DNA from: Clostridia bacterium
GTDB taxonomy: Bacteria; Bacillota; Clostridia; Oscillospirales; Acutalibacteraceae
Reading direction: 5' to 3'
Length of the DNA: 60,358 nucleotides
NCBI GenBank assembly: GCA_017443805.1
Contig: JAFSXY010000089.1
Location: forward strand, 1 to 60,358
Below, in pieces: positions 8,888-18,138 of this stretch. Position numbers and translations under genes: made by a program. The notes under the pieces were generated by a model. That model saw only the letters and a program-made list of their open reading frames with translations, did not search any database and was not told where the DNA came from. How positions within the stretch are numbered: position 1 is the stretch's first letter; every line of letters begins with the position of its first letter.

Positions 8888-8937
8888 TGTCGGGTTTACC
8901 GCCAATTTTATAAAAACTGATGATTGCGGACCCGACA
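8888..8937. promoter_or_regulatory. Inverted repeat, candidate TetR operator sites
   Basis: TGTCGGGT at 8888-8895 is repeated in inverse as ACCCGACA at 8930-8937. They lie in the divergent control region, and the second arm falls in the spacer of the symporter promoter. The arms are 34 bases apart, so this is either two half-sites of a looped operator or two weak operators. The link to the neighbouring TetR protein is inference. Confidence 0.4.
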
Positions 8938-8952
8938 TTTTGTCTGTATAAT
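8924..8952 (+). promoter_or_regulatory. Sigma-A promoter of symporter-rhamnosidase operon
   Basis: TTGCGG (8924-8929), a 17-base spacer, then a perfect TATAAT (8947-8952). The start codon at 9004 lies about 45 bases downstream of the expected transcription start. Confidence 0.7.
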
Positions 8953-9003
8953 AAAAGTGTAAAACAGATCCGTATATTTGTCAAGAAAAAAGGAGTACAT
9001 GGT

Positions 9004-10548
9004 ATGAAAGCGCTGCTTTCTCCTCTGCTGCAAAGCCGCATAAAAAGCGAAACCGTTACAAAAAGCGAAAAATGGCTGGGGTACCTGGCGGGTCCTGCCG
9101 GCGCGCTGCTGCTCAACGCGGTGCTCGCCACCTACCTGAACGTCTATTATACGGACGTATTGAACCTCACCGGGCTGTGGAGCGGCGTGTTCCTCACCGT
9201 ATTTCCGATCGTTTCGAAGATCATCGACGCCGTAACAAACGTGGTGATGGGGCAGATCATCGACCGCACACACACGCGCGAGGGCAAGGCGCGGCCATGG
9301 CTTCTGCTTTCGGCGTTTTTGGTGCCCGTCACCGGTATCCTGCTGTTCACCGTGCCGGAAAGCAGCGATACAGTGAAGGCCGTCTGGGTGATGGTCAGCT
9401 ACAACCTGTTCTACTCCTTTGCCTATACCGTTTTCAATATGAGCCACAACCTGATGGTGCCGCTGTCCACCCGCGACGGCACCGCCCGCGGCGGCCTTTC
9501 GGTCTTCAATCAGATCACCACGATCATGATGAGCGGCATTCTTGTGGCGCTGATCTTCCCCATGGTCGTCATGCCCATGATCGGCGTGGACAAGAGCAAG
9601 TGGATCACGCTGATGTCGATCCTTTCCATCGTCGCTTTGCCGCTGACGCTCACAGAATACTTTTTCACAAAAGAGCGCGTGACCGAGGAAGCTTCTGCTC
9701 AAGAGAAAAAGCTCTCCTTCGGCAGGCAGATGAAGCTCCTGTTCACAGACAAATATATGATCCTCATGTACGGCTATTTTCTCATTTATACCGTCGGCAC
9801 AACGCTGAAAAATCTCGGTCTCGTCTACTACTGCAACTATGTGCTGGGCACGTATAACGACGGCGTCACGCAGATGCTGGTCTCCGTGATCGGCGGCATT
9901 CCCATGGGTATCGGGATCTTCGCGGTGTGGCCGCTGGCCAAAAAGTTCGGCAAGCGCAACGTGACCATGGTCGGCTTTATCCTGTACGCCGTCGGGTCTC
10001 TTATTTGCTGGATGTTCCCCCATACGCTCGCGGTCGTGCTGGTGGGTCAGTTCATCAAAAACATCGGCGGACTTCCCTGCGCTTACGTATTTATGGCGCT
10101 GTTTGCCGACTGTCTGGACCATCTGGAATGGAAAAAGGACCTGCGCATGGACGGCGCGGCCATGTCCATCTACAACATCATTGCGGTGGCGATGGTGGGC
10201 ATCATGACCGGCGTATTCAACTGGATGCTGGCAAAGGCCGGGTATCTTGCGCCCATCACCGCGAACAGCGTGTCCGAGGCAGCGTCAAAGCTTGCCGAGA
10301 ACGGTTGGACTGCACAGGTGGCGCTGGCGGACCTCAAACCGGCAGCTGACGGCGTTCTCACCGTCGCCATGCAGCAGCCGGATAAAGTTAACGGGGTGAT
10401 CTCCTTTGCCTTTGTGGGGCTGGAGGTGTTCACCGGCGTCGCGCTGGTGGTGATCCTGTTCTTTTTGAACGTGGAAAAGAAACTGCCGGAGGAACAGGCG
10501 GAGATCCGGACGCGGCATGAAAAAACGTTGAAGGAGACCGAAAAATGA
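9004..10548 (+). CDS. GPH-family sugar:cation symporter (MFS)
   Basis: 514 residues, about 12 membrane helices. The sequence has glycoside-pentoside-hexuronide symporter features: an early [20 protein letters not shown] segment, the [23 protein letters not shown] loop between helices 2 and 3, and [11 protein letters not shown] after helix 8. It imports a glycoside or sugar with Na+ or H+. ATG 9004 follows AGGAG by 8 bases; the upstream in-frame extension would cross the promoter and is rejected. It overlaps the rhamnosidase gene by four bases (ATGA), so the likely cargo is a rhamnose-containing oligosaccharide (inference). Confidence 0.9.
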   Translation: MKALLSPLLQSRIKSETVTKSEKWLGYLAGPAGALLLNAVLATYLNVYYTDVLNLTGLWSGVFLTVFPIVSKIIDAVTNVVMGQIIDRTHTREGKARPWLLLSAFLVPVTGILLFTVPESSDTVKAVWVMVSYNLFYSFAYTVFNMSHNLMVPLSTRDGTARGGLSVFNQITTIMMSGILVALIFPMVVMPMIGVDKSKWITLMSILSIVALPLTLTEYFFTKERVTEEASAQEKKLSFGRQMKLLFTDKYMILMYGYFLIYTVGTTLKNLGLVYYCNYVLGTYNDGVTQMLVSVIGGIPMGIGIFAVWPLAKKFGKRNVTMVGFILYAVGSLICWMFPHTLAVVLVGQFIKNIGGLPCAYVFMALFADCLDHLEWKKDLRMDGAAMSIYNIIAVAMVGIMTGVFNWMLAKAGYLAPITANSVSEAASKLAENGWTAQVALADLKPAADGVLTVAMQQPDKVNGVISFAFVGLEVFTGVALVVILFFLNVEKKLPEEQAEIRTRHEKTLKETEK

Positions 10549-13088
10549 AAGCGATCGATTTACGTACCGAATACCTGATAAACCCCGTCGGGATCGATAT
10601 CGCCAACCCGCGCGTATTCTGGACCTGCGAAGGCGGCATGAAGCAGACCGCCTACCGGATCGTCAGCGAAAAATGGGACACCGGCAAAGTGGAAACGGAT
10701 ACCATGCACGCACAGTACCCCCTGACGCTGACCTCCGGCGAACGGGTGAATTATAAAATCAAGCTTTGGGACGAAAGCGGAGCCGAAGGCGAATGGAGCG
10801 AGCCCGCTTTTTTTGAAATGGGCCTGCTGCGCGAGGCGCACTGGAAAGCGAAATGGATCACGGGCGATTATACCGTAAACAAACACAAGCGCTATCCTGC
10901 GGACTGCTTCCGCAAAACCTTTGCCTGCGGCGGCAAGGTAGCGCGGGCAAGGCTGTATATGACCGCCTGCGGGCTGTACAGCGCGGAGTTAAACGGCAAA
11001 CGCGTTTCCATGCCGCTGGCGCCTGGCGTCACAAATTACAGAAAACGCGTCCAATACCAGACCTATGACGTGACGGCGCTTTTAGAAGAAAAGAATACAC
11101 TGACCGTGGAGCTTGCCGACGGCTGGTACCGCGGTTCCGTCGGCGCATGGGGGATCCGCAACCAATACGGTACCGAAACGAAACTCCTTGCGCAGCTTAA
11201 AATCATCTATGAAGACGGCAGAGAAGAAACGGTCGTTACGGACGAAACGTGGCAGTGGTCAAACGACGGGCCCATCCGTTTTGCAGACAACAAGGACGGC
11301 GAGATCTTCGACGCCCGCATGACGCCTTCTTACAGCGGACACGCAAAGGTCGCGTTTCACCCCGTCGTGCCCACCGCCTCCAATAATGTGCCGATCGCGG
11401 AGAAAGAAACGTTCGCCGGCACGCTGTCAACTGCGCCAAGCGGCAAAAAGCTGCTGGACTTCGGGCAAAACATCGCGGGGTATATTTCGTTCCGCGTGAA
11501 CGCCGAAGCCGGACAGAAAATCGTTTTGCACTTTGGTGAGATGCTTAAAGACGGCGAGCTGTACCAGAAGAACATACAGCTTTCCTTCAAAAACAGAACG
11601 ACGCCCCTGCAAAAGATCGAATACGTCTGTAAAAACGGAGAAAATGAATATAAAACAAATTTTGCGATCTTCGGGTTTCAGTACGCCGAAATCGAAACGG
11701 ACGTCAAAATAACGGCCTCCGACGTAAAAGCGATCGCGGTCTGTTCCGATCTGGAGGAGACCGGAACGTTCCGGTCCTCCAACGAGCTGCTGAACCGCTT
11801 TGTTGCGGCCACGCGCTGGTCAGCGAAAAACAACTCTGCGGACCTGCCCACCGACTGTCCCACGCGGGAACGCCACGGCTGGCTCGGCGACGCGCAGATC
11901 TTTGTGAATACGGCAAGCTACCTGTTCAATTATCTTCCCTTTGCGCGTAAATATGAAAACGACGTCTGCGACGCGCAGCACAAAAACGGATGCTTTACGC
12001 AGATCGCGCCGACCGGCGGCGTGGACTTTTACATGCGCCCCATGGACGGCTCAGCCGGCTGGTCGGACGCGGGCGTGCTCATTCCGTACAGGCTGTACCG
12101 GCAGTACGGCGATAAAGCTGTTTTGACGGATCACTACGACCAAATGCGGCGTTATGCGGAATATAAAATCGCCACGCTCGGCAAATGGTACCCGACTGCC
12201 GTTCCGACTGGGATAAATATCCGTTACGTACGGTGGATCTCAAACTTTGGACAGTCCTACGGCGAGTGGGCGGAGCCTGCGGACGTGAACGCCTTTGGCG
12301 CCTCCGATTTCGTATCTCCCCATCCCGAGGAGACCACGGCGTATATCGTATATCTGATGGACGTTATGGCCGAAATCGCAGACATTCTCGACAGGCCGGA
12401 CGATAAAGCGCGGTATCTTGCCTATGCCGGGAAGGTGCGGCGCGGCTACCGGAAGCTGGTGGAAACAAAACGTTTTTCTTTGGATACCGACCGACAGGCA
12501 AAGTTCGTGCGTCCGCTGTATTTCAGGCTGCTGGACGCGCAGCAGGCCGCCTATGCGAAAAAGCGTCTTTTGAAGGCGCTGGACAACTACGGCTGGCGGC
12601 TGGGAACCGGTTTTCTCTCCACGCCCCTGATTCTCTACGTGCTGGCGGAAATAGATATCGGATACGCCTACCGGCTGCTGGAAAACGAGGAGGTCCCCGG
12701 CTGGCTCTCCATGCCGAAGGCCGGCGCAAATACCGTCTGGGAAGCGTGGGAGGGCCCGAACAACGCGCAGGGCGGGATCGGCAGTCTGAACCATTACTCC
12801 AAAGGGGCGGTCGTGGAATGGCTGTTCAAAGAAATGTGCGGCATTCAAGTGGACGGCGAAAACCATTTTATTATCGCGCCGAAACCCGGCGGGCATTTTA
12901 CGTTTGCAGCCGCAGAATATAAAAGCGTGTACGGAACCGTAAAATCCGCCTGGGAGAAAAAAGACGGAAAAGTAACTTTCACCGTTTCAGTCCCGGCAAA
13001 CTGCACCGCAGATATCATGCTGCCGGACGGCACAAACAAAATACTGCAATCGGGAGAATATGTGCTAAATAATAATTACTCTGTTTGA
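10545..13088 (+). CDS. GH78 alpha-L-rhamnosidase
   Basis: 847 residues without a signal peptide, hence cytoplasmic; releases L-rhamnose from imported oligosaccharides or glycosides. Domain order fits GH78: N-terminal beta domains (about 30-290, with EIFDARMTP), a further beta domain (300-400, [10 protein letters not shown]), the (alpha/alpha)6 barrel (about 410-760) carrying [15 protein letters not shown] at 437-451, where the Glu of TRE is the expected general acid, and a C-terminal beta domain (about 765-847). The motif is one residue shorter than the classical DCPQRDERLGW form. Translationally coupled to the symporter. Strong family match. Confidence 0.93.
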   Translation: MKAIDLRTEYLINPVGIDIANPRVFWTCEGGMKQTAYRIVSEKWDTGKVETDTMHAQYPLTLTSGERVNYKIKLWDESGAEGEWSEPAFFEMGLLREAHWKAKWITGDYTVNKHKRYPADCFRKTFACGGKVARARLYMTACGLYSAELNGKRVSMPLAPGVTNYRKRVQYQTYDVTALLEEKNTLTVELADGWYRGSVGAWGIRNQYGTETKLLAQLKIIYEDGREETVVTDETWQWSNDGPIRFADNKDGEIFDARMTPSYSGHAKVAFHPVVPTASNNVPIAEKETFAGTLSTAPSGKKLLDFGQNIAGYISFRVNAEAGQKIVLHFGEMLKDGELYQKNIQLSFKNRTTPLQKIEYVCKNGENEYKTNFAIFGFQYAEIETDVKITASDVKAIAVCSDLEETGTFRSSNELLNRFVAATRWSAKNNSADLPTDCPTRERHGWLGDAQIFVNTASYLFNYLPFARKYENDVCDAQHKNGCFTQIAPTGGVDFYMRPMDGSAGWSDAGVLIPYRLYRQYGDKAVLTDHYDQMRRYAEYKIATLGKWYPTAVPTGINIRYVRWISNFGQSYGEWAEPADVNAFGASDFVSPHPEETTAYIVYLMDVMAEIADILDRPDDKARYLAYAGKVRRGYRKLVETKRFSLDTDRQAKFVRPLYFRLLDAQQAAYAKKRLLKALDNYGWRLGTGFLSTPLILYVLAEIDIGYAYRLLENEEVPGWLSMPKAGANTVWEAWEGPNNAQGGIGSLNHYSKGAVVEWLFKEMCGIQVDGENHFIIAPKPGGHFTFAAAEYKSVYGTVKSAWEKKDGKVTFTVSVPANCTADIMLPDGTNKILQSGEYVLNNNYSV

Positions 13089-13190
13089 GATCTCCGCCTC
13101 CGTTTTTAACGGTTTATCCAAAACCATATCCTGCACCGACGCGGCGGTGTAGTTATTTGAATCCGAGGAAGCAAACCCGGAGCAAAGAAG

Positions 13191-13250
13191 AAAACGCAGA
13201 CAGAAAAACGGGAAATAAAGCCGAATACAAAACCCTGCATGCGTTTTTCT
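13191..13250 (+). terminator. Possible terminator after the rhamnosidase gene
   Basis: AAAACGCA (13191-13198) can pair with TGCGTTTT (13240-13247), followed by more T. The loop is over 40 bases, so the call is weak. The rest of the 260-base gap shows only a small CACCG/CGGTG hairpin and the promoter of the next gene. Confidence 0.3.
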
Positions 13251-13293
13251 GTTATGGAGAATAACAAAAAAGGAAGGATTTTCGTTTTTCCTC

Positions 13294-13322
13294 TTGTGTT
13301 TTCAGCAGAATACATGTAAAAT
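13294..13322 (+). promoter_or_regulatory. Promoter of the HAD lipoprotein gene
   Basis: TTGTGT (13294-13299), 17 bases, TAAAAT (13317-13322). The start codon follows about 27 bases later behind AAAGAGG. Confidence 0.6.
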
Positions 13323-13348
13323 ATAAGAAAAATTATAAAGAGGAAAAA

Positions 13349-14422
13349 ATGATGAAAAGAATTTTATGTCTGGTACTCTCGCTGATCATGCTCGCAGCGG
13401 TCTTCGGCGGCTGCGCGCAAAAGGACAAGGGCAATGAACCCGAAGTGAAATCCGCGGACGAAATGCTCTCTTTGTGGACCGCCGACGCGACTGCGAAAAA
13501 GGCGCTTGTCGAGTATCTGGAGGCAATCTCCGACGCGTCCGGCGCAGATTATATCCCCGTGGAAGACCGGATCGCGGTGTTCGATCTTGACGGCACGCTG
13601 TTCTGCGAGACCGATCCGAATTATTTCGACTATACGCTGCTGGTCTACCGCGTGCTGGAAGATCCGGATTACAAAGACAAAGCTTCCGATTTTGAAAAAG
13701 AGGTCGCCAATAAGATCGTGGAGCAAAACGAGACCGGCGCAAAATTCGACGGGCTTGAGGTCGACCACGGCAAAGCCGTCGCCTCCGCGTTTGCCGGCAT
13801 GACCATCAACGAGTTTAACGATTATATCCAGGAATTCAAAAAGCTGCCCATGCCGAGCTACGACGGAATGCTGCGGGGCGAAGGATGGTACCTGCCCATG
13901 CTTCAGGTCGTTAACTGTCTGCAGGCGTACGACTTCACGGTCTACGTTGTCAGCGGCACGGACCGCTTTATCGTGCGCGGGATCGTATGCGATTCACCGC
14001 TGAACGTGCCGCCCCGCCAGATCATCGGCTCGGATGAGACGGTCGTGACAAAGGATCAGGGCGACGAGGACGGTCTGAATTACGTATACGACGACAATGA
14101 CGAGCTGGTGCTCGGCGGCGAATTCGTAGTTAAAAATCTGAAAATGAACAAGGTTTCCGTGATCATGCAGGAGATCGGCCAGCAGCCGGTGCTCTCCTTC
14201 GGCAACTCCACAGGCGACGCCAGCATGGCGGAATACGTGACCAGCGGCAATCCCTACCGCTCGCTTGCGTTTATGCTCTGCTGCGACGATACCGAACGTG
14301 AAAACGGCAGCGTTGAAAAAGCGCAAAAGATGGTCGATCTCTGCACGGAGTTCGACTGGGTGCCGATCTCCATGAAAAACGACTGGACCGCCATTTACGG
14401 CGAGGGCGTGACAAAAAAATAA
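13349..14422 (+). CDS. Exported HAD-superfamily phosphatase lipoprotein
   Basis: 357 residues. The N-terminus is a lipoprotein signal with lipobox VFGGC (Cys22), so it should be anchored outside the membrane. HAD motif I is clear: AVFDLDGTLF with Asp79 and Asp81. A motif II-like VVSGTD, a motif III lysine region near KNLKMNKVS and motif IV GNSTGDASM follow, as in phosphoserine-phosphatase-like HAD enzymes. It probably dephosphorylates a small molecule at the cell surface, perhaps for phosphate scavenging; the substrate is unknown. ATG 13352 is an equally possible start. It stands alone, with its own promoter and a terminator after it. Confidence 0.85.
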   Translation: MMKRILCLVLSLIMLAAVFGGCAQKDKGNEPEVKSADEMLSLWTADATAKKALVEYLEAISDASGADYIPVEDRIAVFDLDGTLFCETDPNYFDYTLLVYRVLEDPDYKDKASDFEKEVANKIVEQNETGAKFDGLEVDHGKAVASAFAGMTINEFNDYIQEFKKLPMPSYDGMLRGEGWYLPMLQVVNCLQAYDFTVYVVSGTDRFIVRGIVCDSPLNVPPRQIIGSDETVVTKDQGDEDGLNYVYDDNDELVLGGEFVVKNLKMNKVSVIMQEIGQQPVLSFGNSTGDASMAEYVTSGNPYRSLAFMLCCDDTERENGSVEKAQKMVDLCTEFDWVPISMKNDWTAIYGEGVTKK

Positions 14423-14475
14423 AAACGGGTGCAAAATCTTTTTGAAGCCCGTCGGCCCCGGACGCCGATAAGCGT

Positions 14476-14515
14476 AAAAAAACCGCTGTGACTGCAAACG
14501 TCGCAACGGTTTTTT
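14476..14515. terminator. Bidirectional terminator between convergent genes
   Basis: An AAAAAACCG run pairs with CGGTTTTTT around a stem (GAC/GTC core, one or two mismatches). A-run on one side and T-run on the other allow it to stop both the HAD gene and the convergent lipoprotein gene. Confidence 0.75.
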
Positions 14516-14530
14516 GATTGTTTTCTTTTT

Positions 14531-15085
14531 TTATCTGGAGAACGTCATGCCGGAGGCTATATTGTCCTGCTCGTCTTCCCAGATCAGGGTATTCAAATCG
14601 AGGAACTGAATGCGGCCGCAGCCGTCTTCATACGCAACGGTCTCCGTACCGGTGCCGTCTTCCGCGTAGACAACGGTCTTGCGTACGCAATCGCTGTAAT
14701 TGACGCGCATCGTATCGGGATCGAGGGTACCGGTCATGACCCACTCTTCCGCCTCAAATGCGGAGCTGCCCCAGTGAACGTTGAACTCCATCGTATTTTC
14801 ATCGATCGCTGTCGCAACGATGGTGCAGCGCTCAAAACCGTAGGTGCCGGCAAAGTTTGCGGTGGTACGGTCTGCCTCGGGTACAAACTCCTCGTTCTCC
14901 TCGGGAGCCTCCGTCTCTTCTTCGGCGGCGGTGGTTTCTTCCGCATCGTTTGCGGCGGTTTCCTCCGCGTCGTCCGCAGCGGCGGTCGCTTCCGTCTCAT
15001 CGGCAGGCTTTTTTGCGCAGGCGGAAAATGCCGCAAGGCAAAGGATCAGCGTCAGCAAAAGACAAAACAGATTTTTTGTTTTCAT
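14531..15085 (-). CDS. Acidic lipoprotein, unknown function
   Basis: 184 residues. The lipobox LAAFSAC (Cys22) marks a surface lipoprotein. Residues about 28-72 form a low-complexity linker of Glu, Ala, Thr and Asp (for example ETEATAAADDAEETAAND) that would hold the folded part away from the membrane. The C-terminal 110 residues look like a small beta-barrel (FAGTYGFERCTIVATAI, NVHWGSSAFEAEEW, RVNYSDCVRKTV). No enzyme motif is seen. It has a strong promoter of its own and is monocistronic. Confidence 0.8.
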   Translation of the reverse strand: MKTKNLFCLLLTLILCLAAFSACAKKPADETEATAAADDAEETAANDAEETTAAEEETEAPEENEEFVPEADRTTANFAGTYGFERCTIVATAIDENTMEFNVHWGSSAFEAEEWVMTGTLDPDTMRVNYSDCVRKTVVYAEDGTGTETVAYEDGCGRIQFLDLNTLIWEDEQDNIASGMTFSR

Positions 15086-15118
15086 CGATTTCTTCCTTTC
15101 CGTAAAATTTTCTTTTAA

Positions 15119-15146
15119 ATTATATCTCTCATACGAAAAAAGTCAA
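15119..15146 (-). promoter_or_regulatory. Promoter of the acidic lipoprotein gene
   Basis: On the minus strand TTGACT (15146-15141), 16 bases, then TATAAT (15124-15119); near-consensus on both boxes. Confidence 0.75.
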
Positions 15147-15183
15147 GAGAAATTATTAAAGAGATCATAAGAGATTAAAAGAT

Positions 15184-15212
15184 CAAAAGAAAACGGCTGC
15201 GCCGCAGCGCAG
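15184..15212 (-). terminator. Terminator of the MATE gene
   Basis: CTGCGC-TGCG-GCGCAG (15212-15197 on the minus strand) flanked by AAAACGG/CCGTTTT and followed by TTTTCTTTT, just after the MATE stop. Confidence 0.6.
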
Positions 15213-15214
15213 TT

Positions 15215-16600
15215 TTATCCGTTTTGCCCCGTCTTTTCAGGCTTGGGAAAACGGCGGCGCACATAGCTTCCGTAAACCGAAAAGGATAGGATCACGGTCA
15301 GGGTATCCGCGCTTACCTGCGCCCACACAAGTCCGTTCATCCCGATCAGGGCGTTCAGCAAAAAGAGCATCGGGATATTGAAAACCGCCCAGCGGACAAC
15401 GCCGAGGAAAAGCGCGCGGTTGCCCTCGCCGAAGCCCTGAAAAACGTGCGTGGTAAAAAAGCTGATAAACATTAACGGCGTTGCAAGGCACCGCACGCGC
15501 AGGAACGTGCTGCCGAGCGCAACGGTCCTACTTTCCGCGATGAACACACGCAGGATCCCGTCCGCGAAAATCTCGTAAAGCGTGATGCTGACCGCGCCGA
15601 CGAGCAGCCCGACGAGCAGCGACAGGCGGATCGTTTTCTGCATTCTTCTGTGGTCGCCGGAGGCATAGTTGTACGCCACAAGCGGCAGCATGCCCTGACA
15701 GATGCCGACGCCCACGTTCAGCGGCAGCCGCTCCGCCTTCAAAACTATGCCGATCGCCGCAAGGGCGATATCCCCGTAACCGGCCATCAGACGGTCAATG
15801 ACGATATAATCGATATCAAACAGCAGCATCGAAATCGCGGAGGGCATGCCCACGTTAAACACAGAGCGGATGCTTTTTTTCTCCGGCAAACCGATTTTCG
15901 GACTGAGACGCAGCGCGACGTCCTGCCGCACGGCGCGGTAAACAAGCAGAAAATACCCGCAGGAGATACAGTTGGAAAGCAGCGTCGCGATCCCCACGCC
16001 GAGCACCTCGCGCCCCTTCGGCAGCAGAACAAACATAAACAGCGGATCAAGCGCGATGTTGATAAGCCCGCCCATTGTAATACCGAGCCCCGCCTGTCTG
16101 GACAGTCCCACGCTGCGAAGCAAATTGGACAGCACGTTGGAAAGCACAGTGGGAATACCGCCGAGCACGATCACACAAAAGGCATACTGCCGCGCGTAGA
16201 CAAACGTATCGTCGCTCGCGCCGAGCAGCCGAAGCGCCGGGCCGATAAAAAGGAACATCCCAAGCGAAAAAACGGCGATCATGGCAAACGCCAGCCAAAA
16301 ACTGAACGACGCGACTTTTTTTGCCTCGTCCTCACGTTTTTCCCCCAGCAGCCTGGAAACCAGCGCGCCGCCGCCGACGCCCGTCAAGCCGGAAAGCGCA
16401 ATGCTGATATTAAACACCGGCAGCAGCAAAGAAACGCCCGCGACCATGTACGGATCGTTCGTCCTGCCGAGGAAAAAAGTATCGGCCATATTATAGATCA
16501 AAACGATGATCTGACTGAAAATCGTGGGCATGACCATCGTATACAACGCCTTCCCCACGGGCAGCGTTTCAAATACTTCCCTGCTGTTCGGCTTTGCCAT
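15215..16600 (-). CDS. MATE-family efflux transporter
   Basis: 461 residues, about 12 membrane helices in two homologous halves, the usual MATE length. Typical features are the N-terminal LPVGKALYTMVMPTIFSQI, the DTFFLGRTND loop after helix 2, GGGALVSRLLGEKRED, and the second-half repeat IGIVLKAERLPLNVGVGICQG followed by PLVAYNYASGDHRRM. Such proteins export drugs or metabolites in exchange for Na+ or H+. ATG 16600 has GGAG nine bases upstream; the longer frame to 16681 would cross the promoter and is rejected. Substrate unknown. Confidence 0.92.
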   Translation of the reverse strand: MAKPNSREVFETLPVGKALYTMVMPTIFSQIIVLIYNMADTFFLGRTNDPYMVAGVSLLLPVFNISIALSGLTGVGGGALVSRLLGEKREDEAKKVASFSFWLAFAMIAVFSLGMFLFIGPALRLLGASDDTFVYARQYAFCVIVLGGIPTVLSNVLSNLLRSVGLSRQAGLGITMGGLINIALDPLFMFVLLPKGREVLGVGIATLLSNCISCGYFLLVYRAVRQDVALRLSPKIGLPEKKSIRSVFNVGMPSAISMLLFDIDYIVIDRLMAGYGDIALAAIGIVLKAERLPLNVGVGICQGMLPLVAYNYASGDHRRMQKTIRLSLLVGLLVGAVSITLYEIFADGILRVFIAESRTVALGSTFLRVRCLATPLMFISFFTTHVFQGFGEGNRALFLGVVRWAVFNIPMLFLLNALIGMNGLVWAQVSADTLTVILSFSVYGSYVRRRFPKPEKTGQNG

Positions 16601-16658
16601 TGGATACTCCGACTTCCTCCGGCGCTTTCGTAAACGCCATAGGAAGATGTTTTTTTTT

Positions 16659-16688
16659 ATTATAGCAAATTGTACAAGCAAAAAGCAA
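16659..16688 (-). promoter_or_regulatory. Promoter of the MATE gene
   Basis: Minus strand TTGCTT (16688-16683), 18 bases, TATAAT (16664-16659). Confidence 0.6.
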
Positions 16689-16747
16689 CCAAAAACTGTT
16701 CTGTCCCGCGCTTTTTACGCCGAAACGCCGGTTAAAAAAAAGAACGC

Positions 16748-16776
16748 TTGATTTCCTTTCGATTATCCTGTAAGAT
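16748..16776 (+). promoter_or_regulatory. Promoter of the chromate-transporter-like pair
   Basis: TTGATT (16748-16753), 17 bases, TAAGAT (16771-16776), about 90 bases before the start codon. Confidence 0.6.
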
Positions 16777-16867
16777 AAAACCAAACCGGCGTCGGAAACG
16801 GTCAAACGACAGGCGCCGCAAAAGGGTGCTCCGGCCCGTATCAAAACGCGCAGCGGAAGGAATAATC

Positions 16868-17443
16868 ATGCTTTTTCATTTATTTTCGACCTTTTTCATC
16901 ATCGGGCTGTTTACCTTCGGCGGCGGGCACGCCATGCTCCCGCTGATCGAAAACGCCTGCGTCAAAAAGAAAAAGTGGATCACACCCGATGAAATGACAC
17001 AGATCACGGTCATTGCGGAGTCCACGCCCGGGCCCGTCGCGATCAACTGCGCGACTTACGTCGGCATGAAGAAAAAAGGGCTCGCAGGCGCCGTTACGGC
17101 GACCCTCGGCGTCATACTGCCGTCCTTTGTCATTCTCCTGTTGATCTCGTTTTTCTTTGACCGTTTTCTGGAGATCAAATGGGTTGCAAGCGCCTTCAAA
17201 GGCATAAAGATCGCCGTGGGTATCCTGATCATCGACGCAGCGGTCAAATTGCTGAAAAAAACGGAAAAACAGCCGTTGCAGATCATTCTTTTTGTCAGTG
17301 CGTTTGTCTCAGTGATGCTGATTAACGTTTTCGCGCTTCATTTATCGACGGTCGTATTGATGCTGGCAGCGGCCGTTTTGAGTTTCGCCTATTATCTTAT
17401 AAAGAGACAAAAGACCGGGGAGGCAAAAAATGATCTTCCTTGA
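16868..17443 (+). CDS. ChrA-family transporter, first half protein
   Basis: 191 residues with five or six membrane helices. The chromate-ion transporter signature is plain: FTFGGGHAMLPLIE, then ESTPGPVAINCATYVGMK and a conserved AVTATLGVILPSF. This is a short-chain CHR protein: one half of a classical ChrA, which must pair with the neighbouring gene. Whether chromate or sulfate is moved is unknown; many of these in anaerobes have no tested substrate. ATG 16868 follows GGAAGGA. The next gene starts inside its last codons. Confidence 0.88.
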   Translation: MLFHLFSTFFIIGLFTFGGGHAMLPLIENACVKKKKWITPDEMTQITVIAESTPGPVAINCATYVGMKKKGLAGAVTATLGVILPSFVILLLISFFFDRFLEIKWVASAFKGIKIAVGILIIDAAVKLLKKTEKQPLQIILFVSAFVSVMLINVFALHLSTVVLMLAAAVLSFAYYLIKRQKTGEAKNDLP

Positions 17444-17996
17444 ACTTTTGCTCGGTTTTCTGAAAATCGGCTGCTTCTCGTTCGGCGGCGGTTACGGGGC
17501 TGTCCCGCTGATCCGTGAGGTCGTGCTGTCATACGGCTGGCTGGATGAGGAAAAACTTTCGTACATGATCGCGGTGAGCGAAAGCTCGCCGGGACCGATC
17601 ATGGTTAATATGGCGACGTATATCGGCGCTTCGCAGGCAGGGATCCCCGGCGCGCTGCTCGCGACCGCCGCAGTTGTGCTTCCGGCATTTCTGATCGTGA
17701 TCATTCTCACGACGGTCTTAAAAAAACTGTTGAAAAACGAAACCGCGCAAACGGTACTGAGCGGACTGAAATCCTGTGTGGCCGGTATCATTCTTGCCAC
17801 CGGCGTTTATATAATCTTAACGAACTGCTTCGGCAGGATCGGCGGCTTTTCGGTCGATGCCAAAGCGATCATCCTGACCGCCGTGCTGGCAGCAGTTTAT
17901 TTCGGCGCAGGAAAGATCGTAAAAAAAGGCGTATCTCCTGTTTTACTGATCTGCCTTGCGGGCATTGCCGGCGTTTTAATCTACGGCTGGAATTAA
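17430..17996 (+). CDS. ChrA-family transporter, second half protein
   Basis: 188 residues, homologous to its neighbour: CFSFGGGYGAVPLIREV, SESSPGPIMVNMATYIGA and GALLATAAVVLPAF. It overlaps the preceding gene by 14 bases, so both are made together and should form a heterodimer with opposite topology, as known for paired short CHR proteins. A lysine-rich loop (LKKLLKNETAQ) follows helix 3. Confidence 0.88.
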   Translation: MIFLELLLGFLKIGCFSFGGGYGAVPLIREVVLSYGWLDEEKLSYMIAVSESSPGPIMVNMATYIGASQAGIPGALLATAAVVLPAFLIVIILTTVLKKLLKNETAQTVLSGLKSCVAGIILATGVYIILTNCFGRIGGFSVDAKAIILTAVLAAVYFGAGKIVKKGVSPVLLICLAGIAGVLIYGWN

Positions 17997-18034
17997 AAAA
18001 GCTTTGTTTTGAAATATGTAATAAAATAGGTTCA

Positions 18035-18061
18035 GGGACATTGCAGGATATGCAATGTCCC
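18035..18061. repeat. Perfect 11-bp inverted repeat
   Basis: GGGACATTGCA and TGCAATGTCCC enclose a five-base loop (GGATA). It sits between the ends of two convergent operons. There is no T-run directly after it on the plus strand. On the minus strand it is followed by TGAACCTATTTTATT, so it may act as a weak terminator of the minus-strand operon. Confidence 0.7.
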
Positions 18062-18072
18062 CGGTCTGTCGG

Positions 18073-18104
18073 CGGCAGGAAAAGAATACTTCTGCCGTTT
18101 TTTT
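18073..18104 (+). terminator. Terminator of the chr pair
   Basis: CGGCAG (18073-18078) pairs with CTGCCG (18092-18097) and is followed by seven T. Confidence 0.6.
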
Positions 18105-18138
18105 ATTTCTGTGATGGTCTGCAACGAAAACGAAGCGT

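Noticed and set aside
16868-17996. Frameshifted single ChrA gene
   Set aside because: Both halves have their own start and full half-domain; paired short CHR proteins are a known normal form.
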